Source: Ceratopteris richardii
Taxonomy: Eukaryota > Streptophyta > Polypodiopsida > Polypodiales > Pteridaceae
Assembly: GCA_020310875.1 (NCBI GenBank)
Contig: CM035433.1
Span: forward strand, 113,413,000-113,476,999
Reading direction: 5' to 3'
Length of the DNA: 64,000 nucleotides
Shown here: positions 10,470-20,433 of the stretch, piece after piece
Numbering within the stretch: the stretch's first letter is position 1
Layout of the letters: the number at the start of each line of letters is the position of its first letter
Program-made: the position numbers and the translations under genes
The notes under the pieces: generated by a model
Told to the model about the DNA's origin: nothing
Database searches by the model: none
The model's input: only the letters and a program-made list of their open reading frames with translations

Positions 10470-11906
10470 TTGACTAGCGGGAAGAAGCCTGCCAAAAAAG
10501 TGTACTCCCGTAGGAGAGTCGCGAATCAAGTGCAAAAGTTTGAAAGAAGGATCTTGAGGCCGCATGCACTAAATTTCTGGGATCATGAGGATATTGACAT
10601 TACGCCACTGTTTGAAATGGCACAACGAGTCCAAGTGCATCTAGGAGACTTTCCTAAATTCTCGGGATTGTGGGATGAAGACCCGGATAGCTTTATCCAA
10701 TTGTTCGAGGTCACCTGTGAAGCAAATGAAGTGGTCGACCAAGCACAAAGACTTCGAGTCTTGCTAGCCATATTTAGAGATGAGGCCGCCAACTGGTATG
10801 AGAACTTGGAAGAGCCGCGAAGGCGAACTTATCAAATGTTAAAGGATGCCTTTTTGGCTAAGTTTCATAGGCAAGGTTTCCAAGATCGTCTAGCTCAACA
10901 AATGGACTACCTGTGGCAAGGAGTCAATGAGAGCATCGACAACTATATCCAGAGGATGGAAACTCTAGTAAGAAAGATGGGTGCAAATGCCCCAAAGGAT
11001 GAGACTCTAAAAAGAAGGTTTATCGCTAGGCTTAGGGATCCTACTGCGCAACAACACATTAGTCTTACACGACCGGCTAATTTGTTGGCTGCTAAAGAAC
11101 AAGCGAGATTATGGGAATAAGTACAATTATGTCAGCAAAGGAGGATCGAGCTCCTATACGAGCCACTGGGAGGCCCAGGAAGTGTACCTGTACAAGATCC
11201 GGGCCAAGGGAGTCCTACGCTGAAGACTTCGGCTGTTGTAGCCACCACTAGGACAACAAGCGAGGTGAAGCCTCATTTGACTGAGGAACGAATTCTAGAA
11301 TTAGTGATGCAAGCCATAAAGGTTGCCACGATAGCCCAAGAAGCATATGTGGTGAAACAAGAGGCAATCATGCCTCCTAATCAAGATGTGCTCAGAACCC
11401 ATACATGGTGTGGGAAGTGTCATGGCTACGGTCATATGGCTTCAGAGTGCCCTACGGTCTCGAGAGTAGTCCTGGAAAGACCGCCACCTAGGATGCTTTG
11501 CACCTTCTGTGGTAGGACAAATCACATAGAGGATCGGTGTTATCATAAAATAGCTTATGAAAGCCAAACCACGCAATCAGTAAATACAAGGGAGCATGCT
11601 TACACGGGGTTGCCTGCACAAGGCATTCCACCTACACCCCATTGGGGAGACAGACAGGCTTATGGAGATGGTGCCCAAGGCCAGGGAGGAGGATATCAGA
11701 GAGGAGCTGCACGTGATCAAAGAAGGATTGGTCCAATCCAGTGTTGGAGATGCCATGGATTGGGGCATACTCAAGCTAGATGTCCAAACGAAAAGAAACC
11801 CGTCGACTATACTTCGATGTGTAGGTATTGCAGTGGAGAGGGCCATTTTGATGAAGATTTCCCAAAAAAGAAAGCTGACACTGAAAAAGGGGAAAGAAAG
11901 AGCTGA
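10470..11906 (+). pseudogene. Gy-M1 Gag with four zinc knuckles
   Basis: A Gypsy Gag in one frame with a single stop (TAA, 11118-11120). Residues 1-217 hold the capsid (retrotrans_gag) fold: HLGDFPKFSGLWDEDPDSFI, AIFRDEAANWYENL, NESIDNYIQRMETLVRKMG. After the stop the frame continues through a linker to four CCHC knuckles: CGKCHGYGHMASEC, CTFCGRTNHIEDRC, CWRCHGLGHTQARC and a fourth whose last Cys is Phe (CRYCSGEGHFDEDF). Gy-M2 keeps Cys at that last position, so four was the family state. Gypsy Gags usually have one or two. The N-terminus is basic (GKKPAKKVYSRRR). The true start may be upstream, as Gy-M2 starts about 58673 with added residues. Confidence 0.85.
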
Positions 11907-12056
11907 ATCTTCCAATTACGTGGATACTCAGACATATCCCGCTCCTAGAGCACAAGAGCAAGTCCCCACTATTGGAGTGGTGTTTAGGATGCCAAATCCT
12001 CAGGAGGGATCCAGCTCATCAATGCACTTCGTAGAGGCTAACCATGGCAAGGGTGC

Positions 12057-13139
12057 ATGGAAAGAGCCAACCTGGCAGTGGTCACCCGGACACAAGAATA
12101 TTTGAAAAAGGATGTGGAGAAAAGAACTAAAAATGTGAGTAAGGGGAGGGCACCTGAGTATAGTGAAGTAGAGGAAAGAGCAGAAGGAACTCTGGAGCAA
12201 GTAGAACTGGAAGAAAGAGATGAAGTGGAGGTACTTCCACCAGTGGCAAAGAAGTTCGTGCCAGGTGTTGCTCCATTCCCTGAAAGGTTGAAGGCTCTGA
12301 AATGTTGAAAGGACAAGCAAATCTCAGCAGAAGTTGATATCGTGAAATTGTTGGCTGGAACAGAAGTCACGTTGGACATTGGCACCTTGTTGAAATGTTC
12401 CCCGACATATAGGAAGCAATTTTACAACGAATATATCAAGAAACCAAGGAAAAATCGAGATAAGAAGGAGAAAGAAAAAGACGTCCAAGGTCTTATTCAG
12501 AGCGTTACAACGCAAATCGACTCGACTGCTCCAGCTATGACAGTCGAGATTAAGGGATATGCGGTCCCAGGCGCTCAATTGGATAGTGGAGCCGCTGTCA
12601 ATCTGATGATTGAATATATGATGAAGGCTCTTGGCTTGAACCACATGGAAGAAACTTCGATGTTTCTAAGGATGGTAGACCAGACACAAGTGAAGCCTGC
12701 TGGTCTTCTGAGGAATGTGAGAACAGTTGTGGGAGGATTGGAGTTTAGCGTTGATTACTTGATATTTCGACCGAGGACCTCGGAGGCCACTTTCTCAATC
12801 CTACTTGGATGGTCGTGGCTTATGCAAGCCGAATGTGTGCATGACTGGCGCACTGGATTTATTACAATCGGACAAAAGACTGATCGAATACAGATTCAAG
12901 TGTCTCCAAGTAGGACCGTCAAGAAGTCGGCGACAATCGAAGAGATGGAGAGGAAAGCAAAGGAAAAGGTCAGGCAAGAAATGGCACGGGTACGATTTGC
13001 CTTGCACACGGAGGCTCATAAAGATCTCCTCCAAGATGGATTTAATTTACAATTGTTTAAATTCCAAAATACAAAGATGGGTGAGTATAAGGACCCAATA
13101 GTCTACAAGGACGACTCGGACCAAGAATTGCTAGGATAG
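12057..13139 (+). pseudogene. Gy-M1 linker and retropepsin
   Basis: One frame interrupted by TGA at 12306-12308 and ended by TAG at 13137-13139. The first part is a charged linker ending VAPFPERLKAL. The protease follows: flap-side strand VEIKGYAVPGAQ, active site LDSGAAVNLM (catalytic Asp codon 12582-12584), and the downstream ILLGWSWLMQ block where the family usually has ILLGRPWL, as in Gy-M2. The product would cleave the Gag-Pol polyprotein as a dimer. The same frame continues past 13139 into RT, so gag-protease-RT were probably one polyprotein before decay. Bases 11907-12056 carry the preceding linker in another frame, showing a frameshift. Confidence 0.85.
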
Positions 13140-13889
13140 CTAACGCGCACGAGTGAACTTGACTCTTATATGGTGAGTATAGACATAGGGGAACGCAAAG
13201 CTACCAAGTCCAAGGGGAAGGGAACTTTAGAAGAAGAGCCAGAGCTCAAACTAGTTTCATCAAAGGAAGTAAAGCAGTGTAGAGAAAGGATCAGAGTGCT
13301 AGAAATGGAGCTCCAAAGGAGAGATCGAGAATCGGAAATAGAAGAGAGAGGCAAGACCAAAGTGCGGGAAATGATCGAGAAGGCCGAGTTGAAGAAATTG
13401 GATCCAATCCAAAAGGAAAAACCTAATTATTTATTAGCCGGCCATGCACGTGTGATCGGGGAACACATTCTGATCAAAGTGACAATGAAAGGTGAGGGAT
13501 ATTCGAGGGAAGACCAAGTGGAAAAGTGGGAAGTGTTTCCAGAAAAATTCCTAAGCGTGGGATCAGACTTACCAGATGGTGTACGAGAAAGCATCCAATC
13601 GGTACTCAAAAATTTCAATAAGGCCTTTACATGGTCATACAATGATATGAGAGGGATCGATCCTCTAATTTGTTAGCATTATATTGACTTGGAAGAAGGG
13701 ACTAGGCCAATATGTCAAAGGCTTAGACGGACAAATCCAGCATACTCAGACTTGATCAAATTGGAATTGACCAATTTATTGAAAGCAGGATTCATATACC
13801 CTGTTGCATTCAGTGAATGGGTGTCACCGATCGTGGTTGTCCCGAAAAAGAACAACAAAATTCGCATTTGTGTGGACTATCAAAGTTGA
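13140..13889 (+). pseudogene. Gy-M1 pre-RT linker and RT fingers only
   Basis: The frame of the protease continues through a charged region with heptad-like Glu/Lys/Arg (RERIRVLEMELQRRDRESEI), then RT entry motifs: FNKAFTWSYNDMRGIDP, stop TAG at 13674-13676, LLKAGFIYPVAFSEWVSPIV, VVPKKNNKIRICVDYQ. It ends at 13887-13889. Everything expected next in RT (the DLxxGY and FGLTNAP blocks and the catalytic YVDD-type motif) is missing; see the deletion junction at 13890-13974. RT is therefore certainly inactive. Confidence 0.85.
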
Positions 13890-13974
13890 ATGAGCGAACA
13901 AAAAAAGATCCCAACTATTACCCTTAGCATAAGGATTTTTATTCAATCATCCCAACTATTAGCCGCGATTCATA
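13890..13974 (+). other. Gy-M1 RT palm deletion junction
   Basis: About 85 bp join RT fingers to the RT/RNase H connection. The string ATCCCAACTATTA occurs twice here (about 13910 and 13950), a short direct repeat that could mark error-prone repair or template switching. By comparison with Gy-L, several hundred bp of RT are gone. Confidence 0.65.
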
Positions 13975-15300
13975 TTGAATTTCACATTGATAGCCGCACC
14001 ACTGACTAACCTCCTAAGAAAAGACCACCAATACCAATGGACCGTAGAGTGTCAGACTGCATTTGACTCTCTCAAAGAGAAACTGATAAATGCGCCGATC
14101 TTGGTAGCACTCGATTGGACGAAAGAGTTCCATGTGCATAGGGATGCTTCGCATACTGCGGTGGGAGCAGTGCTATGTCAAGCTCACGAGAAGAAGTTGG
14201 ATCACCCCATTTATTATGCAAGTCGTAACTTGAATAGTGCAGAGCGGAATTACACTACGGAAAAGGAGTGCCTCTTGATGATTTTTGCGGTGAATAAGTA
14301 TCAACACTATTTTATGGGCAAGCATTTTACATTCTATGTGGACCATGAAGCTCTAAAGTATATTATCAATAAACCCGAGCTATCAGGACGGTTGATGAGG
14401 TGGATGTTACTCTTGCAAGAGTTTCAATTCACAATGGTAAGTAAACCAAGGAAAGTCCACATACTTGCTGACCATTTATCTCGAATTATTAATGAGGAGC
14501 CAATCTCGGGTGTGCCCGACGATGCTCCTTATGGACATCTATTTCAAGTCGACGCCAAAGAACCTTGGTATGCCGATTTGGTAAATTTCTTATGCACAGC
14601 CAAGTACCCACCTGGAGCGAGCAAAAGATACGAACAAAAACTATTAGCATTGGCAAAACACCATAGTGTCATTGGTGGACAACTCTATCGATATTTTGTC
14701 CATGAAAGCATTTATCGAAGATGTCTAGAGGAAGGAGAGGTAACTATAGTTCTGACATCATTGCATGATGAACCTTGCAGTGGACATTTTGCAGGTGAGC
14801 TCATGGCCAAAAAAGTCTTATTGGCTGGATATTGGTGGCTGACGTTGTTCAAAGACTGTCACACCTATTGCAAGAAATGTGACAAATGTCAAAGAATGGG
14901 TAAGCCAACACTGGTACATGCAGCTCCTCTTACCCGGGTGCTAGCTCTTAAGCCTTTTGAGAAATGGGGAATTGACTTTGTGGGACCCATTGATCCTCCT
15001 TCCAGACGTAGTTCTAATAGATATATCTTGATCTACACAGATTATGTCACCAAGTGGGTAGAAGCAAAGGCTTTGAAGATCGATCGAGCTATTGACGTAG
15101 CCAAGTTCTTGTATGAATAGATTATCACACGATTCAGATGTCCCTTGGAGATAGTAAGTGATAGAGGAACACATTTTGCTAATGAATTGATCGAGGAGTT
15201 GATGGAGCTATATAAGATCAAACACCGAAAGAGCACTCCATACTATCCGAGAGCGAATGGACAAGTGGAGGTCACCAACAAGATTCTGGAACAAATTTGA
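13975..15300 (+). pseudogene. Gy-M1 RNase H and integrase
   Basis: The frame starts in the RT connection (LIAAPLTNLLRK). RNase H follows: FHVHRDASHTAVGAVLCQ (first Asp), YTTEKECLLMIFAVNKYQHY (Glu), FYVDHEALKYIINKP and ILADHLSRI. Integrase has one H2C2 zinc module (LHDEPCSGHFAGEL, then CKKCDKCQR), and core motifs GIDFVGPIDPP, DYVTKWVEA, SDRGTHFANEL and PRANGQVEVTNK, so all three DDE residues are present. A TAG at 15118-15120 interrupts the core and a frameshift near 15290 ends the frame. The single zinc module contrasts with the duplicated one in Gy-L. Confidence 0.87.
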
Positions 15301-15458
15301 CAAAGACAGTGGCTGCTCATAGGCGAGATTGGGATGAGCAACTTTTAGAGGCCTTGCGGGCATATCGAACATCTTACCGAGTGACAACAAAGAGCAATCC
15401 ATTCTCACTAGTGTACGGTGAGGAAGCTAGTTTTCCTATCGAAAAGGAAGTGTAAACA

Positions 15459-15818
15459 TTGAGAGTGGCCATCGAGGCTAGGATGGCAGAAGAGGAGTCA
15501 TTAAAGGAGAGGTATGTCCAACTAGTCAAGTTAGAAGAGAAGAGACTCATTGTGCAGCAAAGCTTGGAGGCTATTCAGAGAAGGCGGAAGGAGAGGCACG
15601 ATAAGAACCTCAAGACATATGCCATTCAAGAAGGCAATTTGGTACTAGTTTATGATAGTAAATACTACAAGTTCCCGGGGAAGTTACAAACGAGATGGGC
15701 AGGGCCGTTTAAAGTGGTGGAGGTCAACTCCAATGGTTCTTTGCAGATACAAGATGTAGGTGGAGAATGTGATCCAGTAAAGGTCAATGCACTCAGAATT
15801 AAACCATACTTCAACTAG
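15459..15818 (+). pseudogene. Gy-M1 integrase C-terminal tail
   Basis: After a frameshift the integrase tail continues: a charged helix (LKERYVQLVKLEEKRLIVQQ, RRRKERHDKN) and a GPF/Y-like module, VLVYDSKYYKFPGKLQTRWA then GPFKVVEVNSNGSLQIQD. The GK-L-WAGPF block is standard in plant Tat-type integrases, where it helps DNA binding. Ends TAG at 15816-15818. Confidence 0.82.
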
Positions 15819-16006
15819 TATCAAGACAGGAGAGACGAGACGAGGTCGAAGAGGAGAGACTTAGTAGGGCATATGTACATAGACATATGGTGTATATATA
15901 TGTATTGTAATCTCGGTTGTTATCGATATTACCCCCAAGCTCAGGAAGTTGGGCATCTAATTATTTTTGGATGTTATACAGGGAGCCGTTAGAAGCCAGG
16001 CGACAG

Positions 16007-16360
16007 ATGGCGGATCAAATAACTCAGATATATTTGTATGATTTGGTTATATACTTCTCGGATCAGACATTTGCTCGCATGGGAATAGAGGTCGAGGACT
16101 TCGAGACTGAGTATGATGTGGAGGAGGCTCATTGGTTAGTATGCTTTATAAACCAAGGTTTAGATATTATATTCCACATCCCCTGGTTTGAGAGATATCT
16201 ACTCCAGAGTGTGGGATGGGCTGGAGAACGATATTACTATTTTGATCCCTCACGGGAAATCCCTAATGAAGAGAACGACATCACTTGGGTTTGGGCGGAT
16301 CAATTGGTCATAGGCAGCGATGACGAGGCTCCTGAGGCGGAGCCGGATTCGCCTTCTTAG
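16007..16360 (+). CDS. Gy-M1 extra 3' ORF (MADQ ORF), unknown function
   Basis: An intact 117-codon ORF lies downstream of integrase. I do not recognise it. The ATG is chosen because Gy-M2 has its ATG at the equivalent place (62228) in the same context; the frame is open further upstream to 15917. The protein is acidic and aromatic: it starts MADQITQIYLYDLV, has a core shared with Gy-M2 (YDVEEAHWLVCF, then NQG, then DI, then YLL), and ends IGSDDEAPEAEPDSPS. Over half the residues match the Gy-M2 copy by eye, and the frame is stop-free in both although gag and pol are broken. No membrane segment or signal peptide is visible. A GTTATACAG just upstream could serve as a splice acceptor for a subgenomic mRNA. 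Confidence 0.7.
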   Translation: MADQITQIYLYDLVIYFSDQTFARMGIEVEDFETEYDVEEAHWLVCFINQGLDIIFHIPWFERYLLQSVGWAGERYYYFDPSREIPNEENDITWVWADQLVIGSDDEAPEAEPDSPS

Positions 16361-16731
16361 AGAGTATTGATTTTCGGGAGGTGGACATGGCTAGGTAAGA
16401 GAGTCTCAAGTTGGTCTTATAGCAGAGTCGTTGGAAGAGAGACCTCGCAAGGGGATGAACAACTAAGTGTGAGTTAGTCAGGTTGTATGTAGTCAGGTAT
16501 GCCATTTGAGTGCCGTGTCTGAGGAAGCAAAGACAATAGGAAGATCAATCTATCAAGAGTCTATTTTGGTTGTGTTGTTTGTATGCTTGCCGTGTGGGAT
16601 AGGTGGGGGAGCGCTCCTTTTTGCCTCTCCCTAACTCTCAGGGTTCTTTTGAGGGGAACAAAAAAAAAAAGAAATGAAAAAAAGAAAAAAAAAGAAAAAG
16701 AGAAAGATACAAAACAAAAAGAAAAAGCAGG
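16361..16731 (+). other. Gy-M1 3' untranslated region
   Basis: No ORF. It holds a pyrimidine-rich stretch (CTCTCCCTAACTCTCAGG, about 16624-16642) followed by a long A/G-rich tract (about 16657-16730). Gy-M2 has the same order at 62837-62928, so the pyrimidine-then-purine layout is a family feature. Confidence 0.6.
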
Positions 16732-16762
16732 TCTGCGAGCCGACGCTAGTTTCGCCATAGGT
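16732..16762 (+). repeat. Partial structured repeat, Gy-M1
   Basis: Only the 3' half of a unit remains: GAGCCGACGCTAGTTTCGCCATAGG matches the end of the full units downstream and in Gy-M2. The 5' half was lost next to the A/G tract. Confidence 0.6.
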
Positions 16763-16793
16763 GCTGGAGTATGTGTATATGTTTTGGTGCTTC

Positions 16794-16876
16794 GCGCCAT
16801 AGTGGGTCGATAGGTGAGTGGAGCCATCTCAACCAGGCGGACGAGACCGCAAGCCGCTCTCAGTTTCGCTATGGGC
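16794..16876 (+). repeat. Structured repeat unit a, Gy-M1
   Basis: A unit of about 83 nt. The outer ends pair (CCATAG near the start with CTATGG near the end). The middle hairpin is weak here (TCTC with GAGA around a mismatched inner part). Other units keep the same layout with different bases. Confidence 0.65.
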
Positions 16877-16919
16877 AAGCCCTTCCGTGTGTGTTTATAC
16901 ATCGTGTATTTATGTTGTT

Positions 16920-17004
16920 GCGTGCTATGATGCACCGGTAGATAGGTGGAGCGAACCTAGCCGGGCGGCTAGGACCACGAGTCCCATCCGGTTACCGCAT
17001 AGGC
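16920..17004 (+). repeat. Structured repeat unit b, Gy-M1
   Basis: The outer stem is CTATG with CATAG. The inner hairpin at 16956-16973, CCTAGCCGGGCGGCTAGG, is a perfect 7-bp stem with a GGGC loop. The unit lies upstream of the polypurine tract, in the 3' part of the genomic RNA. Confidence 0.7.
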
Positions 17005-17066
17005 CAACCCGTGTGTAAATAAATATAAATAAGAAAAAGAGAAGAAAGATTTTGTGTTCCCGTCCC

Positions 17067-17079
17067 TGAGGGGGAGAGA
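17067..17079 (+). other. Gy-M1 polypurine tract
   Basis: TGAGGGGGAGAGA, matched by the same motif in Gy-M2 at 63314-63330. It should prime plus-strand synthesis and sit next to the LTR start. Confidence 0.7.
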
Positions 17080-18771
17080 CAGAAAGGAGGAGGACGACGA
17101 CCGTCAGGATGGCTGTGCCATGCATGTATATGTTTTTGTGATCTTTTTGTGATTGCTGATAGATCGATCTGCCTAACGTCGACGCCGACGAGGACTGGTA
17201 TTCACATGTGTATTTGACTTGATTGCTGCCTGCTCACTGTATTTGGCTTTTCTATTCTTGTCAATAGGTCCTTTCTAAAGATGGCAACGAGGTATACCAC
17301 TCTGGTTCTTTTACTTTGGTCATGTTCTATTTTTTGGAGATGGTCTCTTTTTGATTGCGCAAGTTCGGTTTCGTGTCGGACTTTGTCTTGTTTGCGTATG
17401 ATTAGTTAGGGAAGATGCCTATATGCATGCGGATTATACATGATGATTTTGGTTTTGATACATCTTTTTGGTACTTACATTTTTTGTTGAGATGTGTGAG
17501 TTAACAGGTGCAATGGAAAAAAAGGATTTTGTCTGCTATGTCTATATATGGTAAGCCTTTTTTGTGATGGTTGAATTCTGTTTTGATGGATAGTATAGGA
17601 ACACAAGTGAAAGGCCAAAGGAAAAAGAGTGCCATGGATGGTAAGTAAGGTGTGAAGTGATCGAGTAAGAAAAGTGGTGACAAGGATGTAAACATGGTTT
17701 TGATGATTCTATGTTGTCTAACTCGGCTTGCCGATTGAAGGTTCCAGGTTAAGTGTTCATCGAGAGAAGGATTATCACCCACAGGAAGTGTGGTCGGTCA
17801 GGACAGTGATCTACAGTAGCAGCTTCTCACAGCCCAAGTAGAGAGTTTGTTTACAGCAGACTCGACTTATTAAAAGTCGATTTAGAGTACATGAACAACC
17901 AAATGTGTTGCGGCTGGCAAGTTCTTGAACATTACGGGAATCAAATACACTGAGTTCCCAGGATTGAGTCATCTTCATCTACTACAATATATGTCCCCAC
18001 TGTACTTTGAGGAAGAAGCTGGTTACTCCTGAGCTTGTGGCTCGTTTCCTGTTGAATGGAGGGGAGGGCTATATCCGCGCTTCTGATAGAACAGGATGCA
18101 TGAGTATAGAATAGTTCAGGGATTTTGGGACTACTGTCATCTGCATAATTCAATGGGAGAAATAGGTCCAATGCATTTAGCTGCTCAGAATTCTCGAATA
18201 TAACCATGCTGTAGAGTTTTCAAACTAGTGATTGAGCGTTCGTTGAGGGATTCCCATATATCTGGTGGCTATTGGAGCCATGAAGCTATTGTCAGGTTTT
18301 TATTTCCAGAAGGCATAGAAGTATTGTCATTTCAATTTTATTGAAAAAAATTAGATCTTGAAGACTGCTTCTGTCAATTTTAACAAAGGTTGCAAGAAAG
18401 TATCCATAACAGTCATGCACAGATTCTTATATGTGTACTTCAAGATGTTTCCTCTAATTCGCATGGGCATCTAGGTGTGTGGACACATTATATGGACTGA
18501 ATTCATATTTCGCAGGAGTTCACTTTAGCTTACAAGATGAAACCTATCCTTTCTTGAGGCGTTCATATGCACACCTGGATAAGTCACGGACATGCTTCCA
18601 TGAGAACATGCCCCCTGATGTTTCCTTGTATTTTATAAGTACATCTTTGAAGGGCAATCTTCATGTTAAAAGAACAATGATGGCCTGAACATGAAATATA
18701 GGTATGTGTACGGGGGTGTTCCCTTTTGAGAAAGTGAAAGTGAACGAGTGAGAGGAAAAAGTGGGTAAGGG

Positions 18772-18809
<38 letters not shown>

Positions 18810-19736
18810 AAAAGGAAAAAGAGAGTAGAATGTGTATGGGGGATGGTAGAAGTATACAAGTGTGTGTATGAAAGAGTGGTTGAGATGAGAGAGTGATTAA
18901 AGGGGAGGGATAAAAAGAGAAGGGTTCATCAAGGGGTTGGTGTGTGAGTAGGAAGCTATATGTGTTGGTACGCATGAGGTTGTGAGTTAAGTGCGTGAGT
19001 GAATGAATGCATTCAAGGGGGGGAGGGGGGAATGTGCACGGATACATGAGTGGGTGTATGCATGCTAGGGGTGGAGTGACAGGCAAAGAGAGCAAAAGAG
19101 AAGGCATGTATGTAAGAGGAGAAAGGAAAGGAACAGAGAGAGAGAGAGAGAGGAAGAGAAAGTGTGTGTGTGAGTGCATGAGAGCATATGTATGTGTGGG
19201 AGTAAGGGAGAAGGAAGGAGGTTGTAAAGCGGGGTGTGTGTAAAAGGGCATGGGCATGAATGGAAGAATGATGGTGCGCGAGTACATATGTGAGTGTGCA
19301 TTAACATCAGTGTGCGTAAGCGAGTGAGTGTGTAGGAGGTAAAGGGAAGGATGTGGGTGAGAAAGAGTACGTGAGGGGAAGGGAAAGGTAGTACTAATGC
19401 ATGTCTGTGTGTAAGCTTGAGTGTAGGAGGACAAGAGTATGTAGAGGATAAGTGTGTGGGCAAAGAAATGAGAGCAAAGGGAAGTGGGGAAGAGCAAGTG
19501 AAAGAGAGAACTAGGAACTAAGTGGATTCGAAAGGTGTGAGCAGGGAAAGAGGAAGGTCCCGAGAGGAAACCACTAGAGTTGGATACCCCTTTGTGCATG
19601 TATTTGCCCATATCCTCCATCAAATCATTGGAGTGAAATTGTGGACTTAGGGAGACCCAAACTGACCTAGTATCAGAACATTTGGACAAAGTATCATTGT
19701 GCGTATGCATTTTCCCTTGGACTAAGAGGCTCATCA
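17080..19736 (+). repeat. Gy-M1 3' LTR, about 2.6 kb
   Basis: The right end is firm: CTCATCA at 19730-19736, equivalent to the 5' LTR end at 10233, followed by Gy-C sequence. The left end is inferred from the polypurine tract; the exact start was not resolved. The segment 18700-19500 is strikingly purine-rich and T-poor in places, with (GA)n and (TG)n tracts. The flanking GTGAG at 19737 should be the target duplication, but the left flank is lost. No host-type gene is seen inside. Confidence 0.6.
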
Positions 19737-20433
19737 GTGAGACCAGTTAAGAATAACTTGGACCTTATCAGGATCTACCTGAATCCCTTTATCAGATATA
19801 ATGTATCCAAGATATCTGATTTCTGATGAAAAGAACTCACATTTATCTTCTTTTCCAAATAATTTATTTTCTCTTAGAACTTGGAAAACTTTTTCCAAAT
19901 GTTCTAGGTGAGAGGCTGCATGTTGACTATAGACAAGAATATGAGCAAGAAAATCAACTACAAACTTTCCCAAATAAGGGCTTAATATAGTGTTCATTAG
20001 TGTCATGAACGTGACTGGGGCATTTGTTAGGCCAAAAGGCATGACTAAAAACTCAAAATGCCCGTATTTAGTTCTGAAAGTTGTTTTAGGAATATCTTCA
20101 GATTTAATTCTAATTTGATGATATCCTTGACGGAGATCAAGTTTTGAAAATATCTTAGCTCCTTTTAGTTGATCAAATAAATCATCAATTCGGGGCATTG
20201 GATATTTATTCTTGATCGTAACTTTATTCAAGGCTTGATAGTCAATGCATAATCTCATTGATCCATCTTTTTTCTTGACTAAAAGAATGGGTGCTGCCCA
20301 GGGTGAAAGACTAGGCTGAATGAATCCCTTAACTAGGTATTCATTTAATTTAACTACTTTTCTACTTCAGCCTGCTGGGAAAAAGGGAGTCTATAAGGGG
20401 ATTTACATATAGGCTTAGTTCCTGGGAGCAAGT
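19737..20433 (-). pseudogene. Gy-C reverse transcriptase, catalytic motif destroyed
   Basis: RT is clear on the minus strand: [51 protein letters not shown] and [17 protein letters not shown]. The catalytic block that should read V-F-I-D-D-I-L-V-Y-S reads [10 protein letters not shown], with Ala-His in place of the two metal-binding aspartates (plus-strand bases 19941-19946). This alone kills polymerase activity. Upstream fingers lie in another frame between 20259 and 20433. The domain is cut at 19737 by the Gy-M1 insertion. Confidence 0.87.

Larger units (their letters stand above)
9866..19736 (+). mobile_element. Gy-M1: Ty3/Gypsy element with extra 3' ORF
   Basis: Order is 5'-truncated LTR, primer site, gag, protease, RT (palm deleted), RNase H, integrase, extra ORF, structured repeats, polypurine tract and 3' LTR. 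The LTR copies at 9866-10233 and 19368-19736 differ at about eight of 368 positions by eye, so insertion was fairly recent, although pol is broken. The right end abuts Gy-C RT, so it inserted into Gy-C; the left flank is Copia-2, so a deletion or rearrangement removed the 5' part of the left LTR and its flank. Gy-M2 at 58-64 kb is its relative. Confidence 0.85.

Noticed and set aside
18661..19734. 357-codon antisense ORF in the Gy-M1 LTR
   Set aside because: Low-complexity Ser/Leu/His/Thr/Pro text caused by a purine-rich opposite strand that cannot form stops; no domain, and it lies in an LTR.
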